DNA from: an uncultured Christensenella sp.
GTDB taxonomy: Bacteria; Bacillota; Clostridia; Christensenellales; UBA1242
NCBI GenBank assembly: GCA_949291975.1
Contig: CASEYA010000117.1
Location: 1 to 16,429, forward strand
Reading direction: 5' to 3'
Length of the DNA: 16,429 nt
In this document: piece after piece, positions 1 to 6,170 of the stretch
Numbering within the stretch: the stretch's first letter is position 1
Layout: each line of letters opens with the position of its first letter
Translations under genes and position numbers: made by a program
Notes under the pieces: model-generated
What the model saw: only the letters and a program-made list of their open reading frames with translations
Told to the model about the DNA's origin: nothing
The model's database searches: none

Positions 1-702
1 TGAAATATTGATTCCAAGAACACCACTGGTGGAATCTTCGCTGGCAAATTTAACCATTTGGACTTCTACCCACTCGCTCTCACCTTGTCTTTGCACTGTG
101 AGGGTAAAAGTTTCGTTCACATCATAGCGTGACATCAGTTCACTAAAGGTGTTTCCACCAAAAAAACTTATGGCTGTGCCATCAACTTTTCTGATGACAT
201 CGCCTGTTTGCAAATACCCAAGTTGTTCATCCAAGCTGACACTTTGGTTATATTCCGCCACATATTGCTGATTAGCCTCAGCATTTGTTACCTGAGGGAT
301 GTCATAACCAAAACTTACGAGCAAAATAAAAGCAAAAATAATTGCAGATAAAAAATTGAAAAACACCCCACCAAAAAGCACAATAATTCTTTTCCAAGGT
401 GCCTGATTATTAAAAGCGCTTGGGTCTTTGTCATCTTCATCTTCCCCAGCGAATGCACAATATCCACCAAGAGGCAACAGTCTTATGCTAAATTTTTCGC
501 CATTTTTCTTTGTTTTAGAGTAAATTGCTTTTCCAAAACCAATAGAAAATTCATTTATTTTAAACTTTAAAATTTTACCAAAGGTATAGTGTCCTAGTTC
601 ATGAATTGTTATCATTAAAAGCAAAACAACAACTGCTAGAGCTATATATCCAACAGTTGTCATAATACTGGCAAAAGATGTTGCTAGCATGGATGAAAAC
701 AA
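1..702 (-). CDS. rseP: RseP/RasP-type site-2 intramembrane zinc metalloprotease, 5' part only
   Basis: This is the N-terminal 234 codons of a site-2 protease; the gene continues beyond position 1. Such proteins cut membrane-embedded substrates such as anti-sigma factors and remnant signal peptides. The first membrane segment (about residues 15-33) runs into the zinc motif HELGH at residues 34-38. A second hydrophobic segment carries the family-typical GGVFFNF region (about residues 110-125). A PDZ-like domain begins near residue 160 (LQTGDVIRKVDG). The second half, with the NxxPxPxLDGG motif, is outside the window. I chose the TTG start at 702 because GGGGTG at 709-714 lies 6 nt upstream. In-frame GTG at 711 overlaps that ribosome site, and ATG at 690 is too far from it. 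It follows cdsA by 44 nt in the frr-uppS-cdsA operon. The usual intervening gene dxr is missing. Confidence 0.93.
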   Translation of the reverse strand, partial: MFSSMLATSFASIMTTVGYIALAVVVLLLMITIHELGHYTFGKILKFKINEFSIGFGKAIYSKTKKNGEKFSIRLLPLGGYCAFAGEDEDDKDPSAFNNQAPWKRIIVLFGGVFFNFLSAIIFAFILLVSFGYDIPQVTNAEANQQYVAEYNQSVSLDEQLGYLQTGDVIRKVDGTAISFFGGNTFSELMSRYDVNETFTLTVQRQGESEWVEVQMVKFASEDSTSGVLGINIS

Positions 703-746
703 ATCCGACACCCCTTTTTAGATAGAATATTCACAAAATTTCTGGT

Positions 747-1730
747 CTATGCTAGAAATAACAAAACCATGAAAATAAAAACTACAACACAGTTAAAAAC
801 AAGACCATTGATTCTGTCCATAATTCCACCGTGTCCTGGAATGAAGTCGCTGAAATCTTTTACTTCTGCTCTTCTTTTAAAATAGGATGCAATGATATCG
901 CCTGTCATGTTAACAAGACCAAAGAACACTCCAAGCACTAAGAATTGCCACCACTGAACATTGTGCTCAGTAAAAAATGTTGCATATCCTGCTGCGTTAA
1001 ATATAAAGTAAATAATGATTGCGCCAATCATTGCTCCAACAATGCCACCAACAAAACCAGACCAAGATTTCCCCTTTCCAAGTTTTTCAAGGTTGATTTT
1101 TTTACTTTTTATAAGTCTGCCTGTGAGCATTGCACAAGTATCCGCAAAAAATGTGGTAATAAAAAGCAAAATTATACCCAAAAGCCCAACATCTGCACTT
1201 AAATCAACATTTGTAAACAATTCAAAGTGGTTAATTAAAAACAAAAAGCAAAGCAAAAATGTTGGATAAATGCACGCCAAAATTGTGTTCAAACTTTTGT
1301 CAAACACATATTTTGCTCTTGTTGTTTCATAGCCATCAAGATACATATTTCTTATTGTGGTCTTTTTCGATAAAATTCCAACAAGGAATAATAATAAAAA
1401 TGTTAAAACAAGTCCGCCTAGACAAAGAAGTAAAAAGTAGATGTAAGATAAGCTAGTTACCATGCTTATAACAAGCACAACAAAGCAAAGAATTGGATAA
1501 AGCCCCAAACCAACGCCATATACAGGCCTGTCCATCCGTCTAAGCAAACCTTCTACCTCAAATGTTCCAAGAATCATCAAAAAGCCAATTAAAACATCAA
1601 ACAAGAAAATTGTGCTTTCTGCAATTTGCCTCAGTCCAATAAAAGCCCCAAGGACAATAACAATTATTATTGCAGATATAATTCTTTTACCCATGTTTGC
1701 AGGATTGTTTGTTTGATTCAAATTTTCCAT
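747..1730 (-). CDS. cdsA: Phosphatidate cytidylyltransferase (CDP-diacylglycerol synthase)
   Basis: This 327-aa polytopic membrane enzyme makes CDP-diacylglycerol from phosphatidic acid and CTP, the branch point for phospholipid synthesis. It starts with the family-typical GKRIISAIIIV after a short soluble N-terminus and has about eight hydrophobic segments. FFADTCAMLTGRL (about 195-206) and GKSWSGFVGG (220-229) match the conserved central region (DT-A, GKTW-G). The family signature lies at 282-308: SYFKRR, KDF, then PGHGGIMDRIN. The signature normally ends DR-x-D, but here the final aspartate is Asn308 (codon AAT). The ribosome site AGAGG is well placed before the ATG. It sits 25 nt after uppS, as in many Bacillota, where undecaprenyl and phospholipid head reactions are co-transcribed. 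Confidence 0.93.
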   Translation of the reverse strand: MENLNQTNNPANMGKRIISAIIIVIVLGAFIGLRQIAESTIFLFDVLIGFLMILGTFEVEGLLRRMDRPVYGVGLGLYPILCFVVLVISMVTSLSYIYFLLLCLGGLVLTFLLLFLVGILSKKTTIRNMYLDGYETTRAKYVFDKSLNTILACIYPTFLLCFLFLINHFELFTNVDLSADVGLLGIILLFITTFFADTCAMLTGRLIKSKKINLEKLGKGKSWSGFVGGIVGAMIGAIIIYFIFNAAGYATFFTEHNVQWWQFLVLGVFFGLVNMTGDIIASYFKRRAEVKDFSDFIPGHGGIMDRINGLVFNCVVVFIFMVLLFLA

Positions 1731-1755
1731 AAAAACCTCTTTTGTTAGTTTTAAA

Positions 1756-2478
1756 TTATTTTATATTTCCAAATCTGCGTTTTCTTTTTTGAAAATCTAT
1801 TAAGGCATATTGCAAGTCTTTATTATTAAAACTTGGCCAATAGGTTTTTGTGAAATATAGTTCACTGTATGCCATTTGATATAGCATAAAATTTGAAATT
1901 CGCATTTCACCACTAGTTCTAATTACAAAGTCTGGGTCTGGAAGATTTTGAGTGTATAAAAGCTCTTCAAAACTGTTGAAATCCAGTTCTTTTCCGCCCT
2001 TTATTGCCTTATTTACTGCACGCAAAATTTCGCTTCTGCCACCATAGTTAACAGCAAAGTTAACTGTCATTTTTTTGCAATTTTTTGTTTTTTCCATTAT
2101 GTTTTTCATTGCATTAGTTAAATCTTGTGGCAAATCTTTTAACTCCCCAAAAAACATAACTTTTACATCTTTTTCAAGATATTCATCTTTATATTCGTCC
2201 ATATAATCTCGTATGAGATTAAATATGCCATCAATTTCATCTTTTGGTCGTTTCCAATTTTCTGTGCTAAACGCAAAAAAGGTTACCATTTCGATACCCA
2301 AGTCATAGATATTTTGAGTTATCCGTTTAATGTTTTCACAACCAGCCTTATGCCCCAAATTCCTTGGTAAACCACGCTTGGTTGCCCACCTGCCATTTCC
2401 ATCCATGATGATTGCCAAATGTTTTGGTAAACGAGATAAATCTAATTTTCGATATATTTTAGTGCTGGTATTATTCAT
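1756..2478 (-). CDS. uppS: Isoprenyl transferase (undecaprenyl diphosphate synthase)
   Basis: This is a cis-prenyltransferase of 240 aa, the usual length. It condenses isopentenyl diphosphates onto farnesyl diphosphate to give the undecaprenyl carrier used for peptidoglycan and other wall polymers. The catalytic motif IIMDGNGRWATKRG spans residues 23-36, with Asp26 as the metal-binding catalytic residue, followed by GHKAG. TFFAFSTENWKRP is the second conserved block. The C-terminal PDFVIRTSGEMRISNF and AYSELYFT-x-x-YWPSF blocks carry the pyrophosphate-binding arginines. It follows frr by 79 nt and precedes cdsA by 25 nt. An AGAGGG ribosome site lies 5-6 nt before the ATG. A TATAAT hexamer just upstream (2495-2500) may give some independent transcription. 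Confidence 0.96.
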   Translation of the reverse strand: MNNTSTKIYRKLDLSRLPKHLAIIMDGNGRWATKRGLPRNLGHKAGCENIKRITQNIYDLGIEMVTFFAFSTENWKRPKDEIDGIFNLIRDYMDEYKDEYLEKDVKVMFFGELKDLPQDLTNAMKNIMEKTKNCKKMTVNFAVNYGGRSEILRAVNKAIKGGKELDFNSFEELLYTQNLPDPDFVIRTSGEMRISNFMLYQMAYSELYFTKTYWPSFNNKDLQYALIDFQKRKRRFGNIK

Positions 2479-2494
2479 TTTTCCCTCTTAATAT

Positions 2495-2500
2495 ATTATA
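2495..2500 (-). promoter_or_regulatory. Possible -10 box of an internal promoter before uppS
   Basis: A perfect TATAAT lies on the minus strand in the 79-nt frr-uppS gap, just before the AGAGGG ribosome site. No good -35 is seen 16-18 nt upstream (TATCAT or similar), so this is weak. The 8-bp palindrome GTCTAGAC lies immediately upstream of the hexamer. Confidence 0.3.
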
Positions 2501-2557
2501 CGCTGTGTCTAGACTTTATGATATACGAAAAATTAGTTTTTAAACCAAAAATTATGC

Positions 2558-3130
2558 TTAAACTTCCATTATTTCTTTTTCTTTTTGCGCTAAAGTTTGG
2601 TCAACCTTGTCGGTGTAGGAATTCAAAATCTTTTGAACTTCCTTTTCTGCAACCGCCAAATCATCCTCAGTGATGACTGATTTTTTCTTTAAATCTTTGA
2701 ATTGGTCAAGTGCCTCACGACGACCATTTCTCATGTTAATTCTGGTATCTTCGGCAAACTTACGAACCATTTTAACAAGTTCCAAACGGCGTTCTTCAGT
2801 TGGAGCTGGAACATAAAGCCTGATAACCTTTCCATCATCACTTGGATTAAAACCAAGGTCACTTGTTTGAATTGCTTTTAAAACTTCTCTAAGCATGCTA
2901 ATATCCCAAAGACTTATAAGAATGGTTCTTGGGTCAGGCGCAGATATGTTTGCCATTTTATTAAGTGGGGTAAGTGTGCCATAGTAGTCAATCATAATTT
3001 TGTCTAGCAATCTTGGGTTAGCTCTTCCTGCCCTAACTGAACCAAGTTCACTTAAAAAATGGTCATAGTTGCCATCAAGATGCTTTTTTAAATTTTCATA
3101 AAGCGTTTTATCTTCTTGATTTGTAAACAT
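2558..3130 (-). CDS. frr: Ribosome recycling factor
   Basis: With EF-G, this protein splits post-termination ribosomes into subunits. It is 190 aa (about 185 is usual). The three-helix-bundle signature is clear: SVRAGRANPRLLDKI, then YYGTLTPLNKMANISAPDPRT, an IRLYVPAPTEERR-x-x-LVK block (about residues 124-140) and an RR--LDQFKDLKK region. It has its own promoter (3162-3190) downstream of a strong terminator that separates it from rpsB-tsf. pyrH, which normally sits between tsf and frr and is often co-transcribed with frr, is absent here. The ribosome site AGAGGTG is 5 nt from the ATG. Confidence 0.97.
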   Translation of the reverse strand: MFTNQEDKTLYENLKKHLDGNYDHFLSELGSVRAGRANPRLLDKIMIDYYGTLTPLNKMANISAPDPRTILISLWDISMLREVLKAIQTSDLGFNPSDDGKVIRLYVPAPTEERRLELVKMVRKFAEDTRINMRNGRREALDQFKDLKKKSVITEDDLAVAEKEVQKILNSYTDKVDQTLAQKEKEIMEV

Positions 3131-3161
3131 TTTTTCACCTCTTTATAATGTAATAAATACT

Positions 3162-3190
3162 ATTTTACAATAATTTTCCGATTTTGGCAA
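3162..3190 (-). promoter_or_regulatory. Sigma-A promoter of the frr-uppS-cdsA-rseP operon
   Basis: On the minus strand a -35 TTGCCA (3185-3190) and a -10 TAAAAT (3162-3167) are separated by exactly 17 nt. It lies directly after the tsf terminator and about 30 nt before the frr ribosome site. The same hexamers and spacing occur before the cysteine desulfurase gene. Confidence 0.75.
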
Positions 3191-3192
3191 AT

Positions 3193-3220
3193 AAAAAATG
3201 CCTATTGTTAGGCATTTTTT
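3193..3220 (-). terminator. Intrinsic terminator after rpsB-tsf
   Basis: A perfect 12-bp stem (AAAAAATGCCTA paired with TAGGCATTTTTT) encloses a 4-nt loop and ends in a T run on both strands. It lies 6 nt after the tsf stop, so it should end rpsB-tsf transcripts and separate them from the frr operon. Confidence 0.88.
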
Positions 3221-3226
3221 GTTTTT

Positions 3227-3892
3227 TTATGCAGAAGCCTTTTGTTTATCAATTTGTTTTTGGATTTCATCTGCAAAATTTTCTTCTTTTTTCTGCAATC
3301 CTTCGCCCATTTCATAGCGAACAAAACGTCTGATTGTTATCTTTTCACCAATCTTTCCTATGGTTTCTTTGAGGTATTCATTTATTGTTTTTGTTCCATC
3401 ACGGAAATAAACTTGGTCAAGAAGACAAACTTCTTGCAAATATTTTTTAATTCTGCCTTCAACAATTTTCTCTGCAACATTTGCTGGTTTTCCTTCGTTT
3501 TGTGTTTGAGCAAGGAAAATCTTACGCTCTGCTTCAAGTGATTTTTGGTCAACATCTGCTTCACTTATAAAAAGTGGTTTGCTTGCTGCAATTTGAAGTG
3601 CAATGTTGTGAACAAACTCATTAAAAGCATCACTCTTTGCCACAAAGTCTGTTTCACAGTTAACTTCAACCAAAACACCAATTTTTCCGCCAAGGTGAAT
3701 ATAACTTTCAACTTTACCTTCTGCTGCAATTCTTCCCTCTTTTTTTGCTGCTGAAGCCATTCCTTTTTCTCTAAGCCATTCTGCTGCCTTGTCCATATCT
3801 CCATTTGTTGCTTCAAGAGCGTTTTTACAATCAAGCATTCCTGCCTGAGTTCTTTGTCTTAATTCTGTTATGTCTTTTGCTGTTACAGCCAT
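3227..3892 (-). CDS. tsf: Elongation factor Ts (short form)
   Basis: This is the nucleotide exchange factor for EF-Tu. At 221 aa it is shorter than E. coli EF-Ts (283 aa), similar to the short forms known in several Clostridia and in Thermus. The N-terminal UBA-like domain carries LRQRTQAGMLDCKNAL (residues 11-26). The core domain has the EF-Tu contact motif ETDFVAKSDAF (about residues 80-90). The single C-terminal subdomain ends in a lysine-rich helix. It follows rpsB by 22 nt with a clear AAGGAGAT ribosome site and is closed by a strong terminator. Confidence 0.96.
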   Translation of the reverse strand: MAVTAKDITELRQRTQAGMLDCKNALEATNGDMDKAAEWLREKGMASAAKKEGRIAAEGKVESYIHLGGKIGVLVEVNCETDFVAKSDAFNEFVHNIALQIAASKPLFISEADVDQKSLEAERKIFLAQTQNEGKPANVAEKIVEGRIKKYLQEVCLLDQVYFRDGTKTINEYLKETIGKIGEKITIRRFVRYEMGEGLQKKEENFADEIQKQIDKQKASA

Positions 3893-3915
3893 TTTCTATC
3901 TCCTTTTTTTATAAA

Positions 3916-4833
3916 TTACTCAGATTTTGCGGTCTTTGCCTTTGATGCTTTTTTCTCTTTTACTTCTTTCTTTTCTTCAGTTACAGTCTCAGCTTCTTTT
4001 ACTTCCTCTGCTGGTTTTTCAGCTGTTACTTCTTCTTTTTGAGCTGTTTCTTTGTCTTGTTTTTTGAAAACTCTTTTGGTTTCTTTTTGTCCCATTGCTG
4101 CTTGAAGTTCTTCTGGTGTTATGTCATCTTCTTCTGCAACAGAGAAACTTTCTCCTGTTTTTGCTTCAATTACTGCATTTGCAATAAGTTGTGCAATAAG
4201 TTTTACAGAACGAATTGCGTCGTCATTTCCTGGAATTACAACATCAACAAGTTCTGGGTCACAGTTGGTGTCAACAAGTCCAACAATTGGAATACCAAGT
4301 GTTTTTGCTTCTTTGAGAGCGATGTGCTCTTTTTTGAGGTCAACCACAAAAACTACTCCTGGAAGTGAAGTCATATCTTTGATTCCACCAAGGTTGCGTT
4401 CAAGTTTGTCACGCTCTGCACGAAGTTTGATTACTTCTTTCTTTGGGAAAAACTCAAACTCACCCGTTTTTTCCATTTGATTGAGTTTGTTAAGTCTTTC
4501 AATTCTTTGACGAATTGTTTTAAAGTTTGTAAGTGTTCCACCAAGCCAACGGGTGTTCACATAGAACATTCCACAGCGTTCAGCCTCTTCTTTGATTGCT
4601 TCACTTGCTTGTTTCTTTGTTCCAACAAACAAAACTGATTTTCCTTGCTTTACACTTTCGCAAACAAAATTGTATGCCTTTTCAGCAAGAACAACAGTTT
4701 GTTCAAGGTCAATGATGTGAGTATCATTGCGTGCTATAAAGATGTATTGCTTCATTTTAGGGTTCCATTGTCTTGTTGGATGACCAAATTGAACACCTGC
4801 TTCAAGCAATTGTTTTATTGAAATTACTGACAT
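3916..4833 (-). CDS. rpsB: 30S ribosomal protein S2 with an extended charged C-terminal tail
   Basis: Ribosomal protein S2 is a late-assembling small-subunit protein. It starts with the family-typical [23 protein letters not shown] block and contains [16 protein letters not shown] and [14 protein letters not shown]. At 305 aa it is longer than the usual 230-260. The extra length is a tail of about 65 residues after the core (ends near residue 235), rich in Glu, Lys, Ala and Thr and almost certainly disordered. The neighbouring DUF1292 protein has a similar tail. The ATG at 4833 follows AAGGAG at a 10-nt spacing. A dedicated promoter and structured leader precede it. Confidence 0.96.
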   Translation of the reverse strand: MSVISIKQLLEAGVQFGHPTRQWNPKMKQYIFIARNDTHIIDLEQTVVLAEKAYNFVCESVKQGKSVLFVGTKKQASEAIKEEAERCGMFYVNTRWLGGTLTNFKTIRQRIERLNKLNQMEKTGEFEFFPKKEVIKLRAERDKLERNLGGIKDMTSLPGVVFVVDLKKEHIALKEAKTLGIPIVGLVDTNCDPELVDVVIPGNDDAIRSVKLIAQLIANAVIEAKTGESFSVAEEDDITPEELQAAMGQKETKRVFKKQDKETAQKEEVTAEKPAEEVKEAETVTEEKKEVKEKKASKAKTAKSE

Positions 4834-4861
4834 ATTTTTGATTCTCCTTTTCTGTTATTTT

Positions 4862-4950
4862 GTTAGTCCTCCCACTGATGTTAAAACTCATTGTGCAACC
4901 TCAGAATATAAGGCAACTACACGCAAATAACCAGTGGTGCGTATTTCAAC
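4862..4950 (-). promoter_or_regulatory. Structured 5' leader of rpsB-tsf, candidate autoregulatory RNA with pseudoknot
   Basis: The rpsB transcript has about 115 nt of untranslated leader. On the minus strand a hairpin (TACGCA 4943-4938 with TGCGTG 4925-4920) has a 12-nt loop. Eight loop bases (CCACTGGT, 4937-4930) can pair with ATCAGTGG (4879-4872) farther downstream, giving a loop-to-tail pseudoknot with one G-U pair. Between them is a small hairpin, CCTTA-TATTC-TGAGG. An SD-like GGAGG (4872-4868) adjoins the pairing but has no start codon nearby. S2 represses its own operon through the leader in enterobacteria. That this leader binds S2 is inference. I do not recognise it as a named RNA family. 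Confidence 0.55.
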
Positions 4951-4956
4951 GAAGAA

Positions 4957-4985
4957 ATTTTATCACTTTTTTAAAGAAATTGCAA
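4957..4985 (-). promoter_or_regulatory. Sigma-A promoter of rpsB-tsf
   Basis: On the minus strand TTGCAA (4980-4985) and TAAAAT (4957-4962) are separated by 17 nt. Transcription would begin near 4950, leaving a leader of roughly 115 nt. Confidence 0.75.
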
Positions 4986-5025
4986 GTCTTAATTGACATA
5001 TTTTTTATATTTTTAAGCAAAAAAG

Positions 5026-5051
5026 AAAAAAACGCACAGTATTAAGTGCGC
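5026..5051 (-). terminator. Intrinsic terminator after the DUF1292 gene
   Basis: On the minus strand, CGCAC (5050-5046) pairs with GTGCG (5037-5033) around an 8-nt loop, followed by seven T. It lies 12 nt after the DUF1292 stop and separates ruvX-DUF1292 from rpsB-tsf. Confidence 0.8.
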
Positions 5052-5063
5052 TTTCAAACTTTT

Positions 5064-5528
5064 TTATTTTTTTGCTGATGTCTTTTTGGTTGTAGGTTTG
5101 CTTTCAGCCTTTTTTGCTGTTGTTTTCTTTGCTGTTGTCTTTTTTTCTGCTGGTTTTGATGCAGATTTCTTTTCTTTGCTTTCTTCTGCTGGTTTTTCTG
5201 CCTCTTCGTGTGCATGTGGTTGTTGTTCTTCTTTTATTAGGTCAAGATAAATTGCAAATACTTCGTCAATGATTTTATCATCATTAACAACACGCAAAAA
5301 CTGGTCATTGCCGTTTGAGTCATCTTCAAAAACAAAAATCACAGCCTCGTCATCTGCAACGCCTTCCATTTTATCAATTGGCTTTAACATTGCATAAAGT
5401 TTTTCTTGATATGGTATCAAAGCAATTTGTTCAAACTTTACACCATTATCCTGCTCGTCATAAAGGGTAATTGGCTCGTTGTCGTCAACATCTAAAAGCC
5501 TTTCAATTGAATTTTCTTCTTTACTCAT
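5064..5528 (-). CDS. DUF1292 (YrzB-like) protein with a lysine/alanine/threonine-rich tail
   Basis: The first ~90 residues match the DUF1292 family: EPITLYDEQDNGVKFEQIALIPYQEKLYAMLKP, here given as EPITLYDE and KLYAMLKP, then an acidic EAVIFVFEDDSN block. The function of this family is unknown. From about residue 105 the protein is low-complexity, with repeated KKTTAKK units resembling histone-H1-like or nucleic-acid-binding tails. Total length is 154 aa, against roughly 90-110 for simple family members. It lies 18 nt after ruvX, the same neighbour as yrzB after yrrK in Bacillus subtilis, which supports the assignment. AAAGGAGAT is the ribosome site. The tail could bind RNA, DNA or the ribosome; that is inference only. 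Confidence 0.85.
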   Translation of the reverse strand: MSKEENSIERLLDVDDNEPITLYDEQDNGVKFEQIALIPYQEKLYAMLKPIDKMEGVADDEAVIFVFEDDSNGNDQFLRVVNDDKIIDEVFAIYLDLIKEEQQPHAHEEAEKPAEESKEKKSASKPAEKKTTAKKTTAKKAESKPTTKKTSAKK

Positions 5529-5546
5529 TTTATATCTCCTTTCATT

Positions 5547-5954
5547 TTATTTCCTGTCTAAAAAGTTTTGCAAAATAACAGTTGCAGCAACCTTATCAAT
5601 AACTTTTTTTCGGTCTTCACGCCTAACATTATTTGAAATAAGCATTTTTTCCGCCATAACAGTTGTCAATCTTTCATCACTGTAAACAATGTTTACCGCA
5701 GTTTTCTTGGATAACTCTGCGCAAAATTCTTTTGTGCGCTCAACACGGTCGCCACTTGTTCCATCCATATTAAGCGGAAGACCAACAACAAGAGTGTCAA
5801 CATTATATTCTTCAATTAAAGAACAAATATGTGCAATATCTTGCTCTATGCTTTTTCGCTTATATGTTTCAATGCCACTTGCAAAAATTCCCAAAGGGTC
5901 ACTGATTGCAAAACCAATTCTTGAATCACCAAAATCCATACCCAGTTTTCGCAT
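5547..5954 (-). CDS. ruvX: RuvX/YqgF-type RNase H-fold nuclease (pre-16S rRNA processing family)
   Basis: This is a 135-aa YqgF-family protein, linked to maturation of the 16S rRNA 5' end and proposed as a Holliday junction resolvase. The RNase H-fold motifs are in order: LGMDFGDSRIGFAISD (first catalytic Asp), VVGLPLNMDGTSG, YSDERLTT, and the C-terminal DKVAATVILQNFL. I start it at the ATG at 5954, seven codons inside the longest frame. AAAGGGG sits about 8 nt before that ATG, and the promoter at 5976-6004 would start transcription at about 5968, just upstream of the longer frame's ATG at 5972. It is the first gene of a two-gene unit with DUF1292. Confidence 0.93.
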   Translation of the reverse strand: MRKLGMDFGDSRIGFAISDPLGIFASGIETYKRKSIEQDIAHICSLIEEYNVDTLVVGLPLNMDGTSGDRVERTKEFCAELSKKTAVNIVYSDERLTTVMAEKMLISNNVRREDRKKVIDKVAATVILQNFLDRK

Positions 5955-5975
5955 ATCTTTTTCCCCTTTCAAAAG

Positions 5976-6004
5976 AGTATAGCATAATTATTTTCTTTTA
6001 GCAA
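5976..6004 (-). promoter_or_regulatory. Sigma-A promoter of ruvX-DUF1292
   Basis: On the minus strand TTGCTA (5999-6004) and TATACT (5976-5981) are spaced by 17 nt, with TGC just before the -10. The predicted 5' UTR is only about 15 nt. The rest of the 5955-6170 gap is AT-rich and I see no clear terminator for the upstream peptidase gene in it. Confidence 0.72.
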
Positions 6005-6170
6005 ATGAAATTAACAAGAAAAAGCAAATTTATTGAAAATTGGAAGTTATCAACAAAAAAGTAATCTTATTTTTGAGACTTTATATCTAAAAATCAAATT
6101 AAAAATGTTCATATAATCAAATTATTGTAATTTTAAAACTATTTATTCATAATCTTAGAAAATCTATAAC

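Noticed and set aside
3382..3834. Long minus-strand frames of 60 and 89 aa inside tsf
   Set aside because: They are in another frame of a clearly conserved EF-Ts gene, are lysine/glutamine-rich shadows and have no ribosome sites.
4834..4950. T-box or known metabolite riboswitch before rpsB
   Set aside because: No T-box TGGNACCGCG-type sequence or recognisable riboswitch core is present, and the downstream genes are ribosomal.
4860..5045. Plus-strand 61-aa reading frame in the rpsB upstream region
   Set aside because: It covers the minus-strand terminator, promoter and leader of rpsB, has no ribosome site and shows no protein-like composition.
5955..5972. Earlier ATG for ruvX
   Set aside because: The AAAGGGG ribosome site lies inside this extension and is spaced for the ATG at 5954. 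The predicted transcription start is also only a few bases from 5972.
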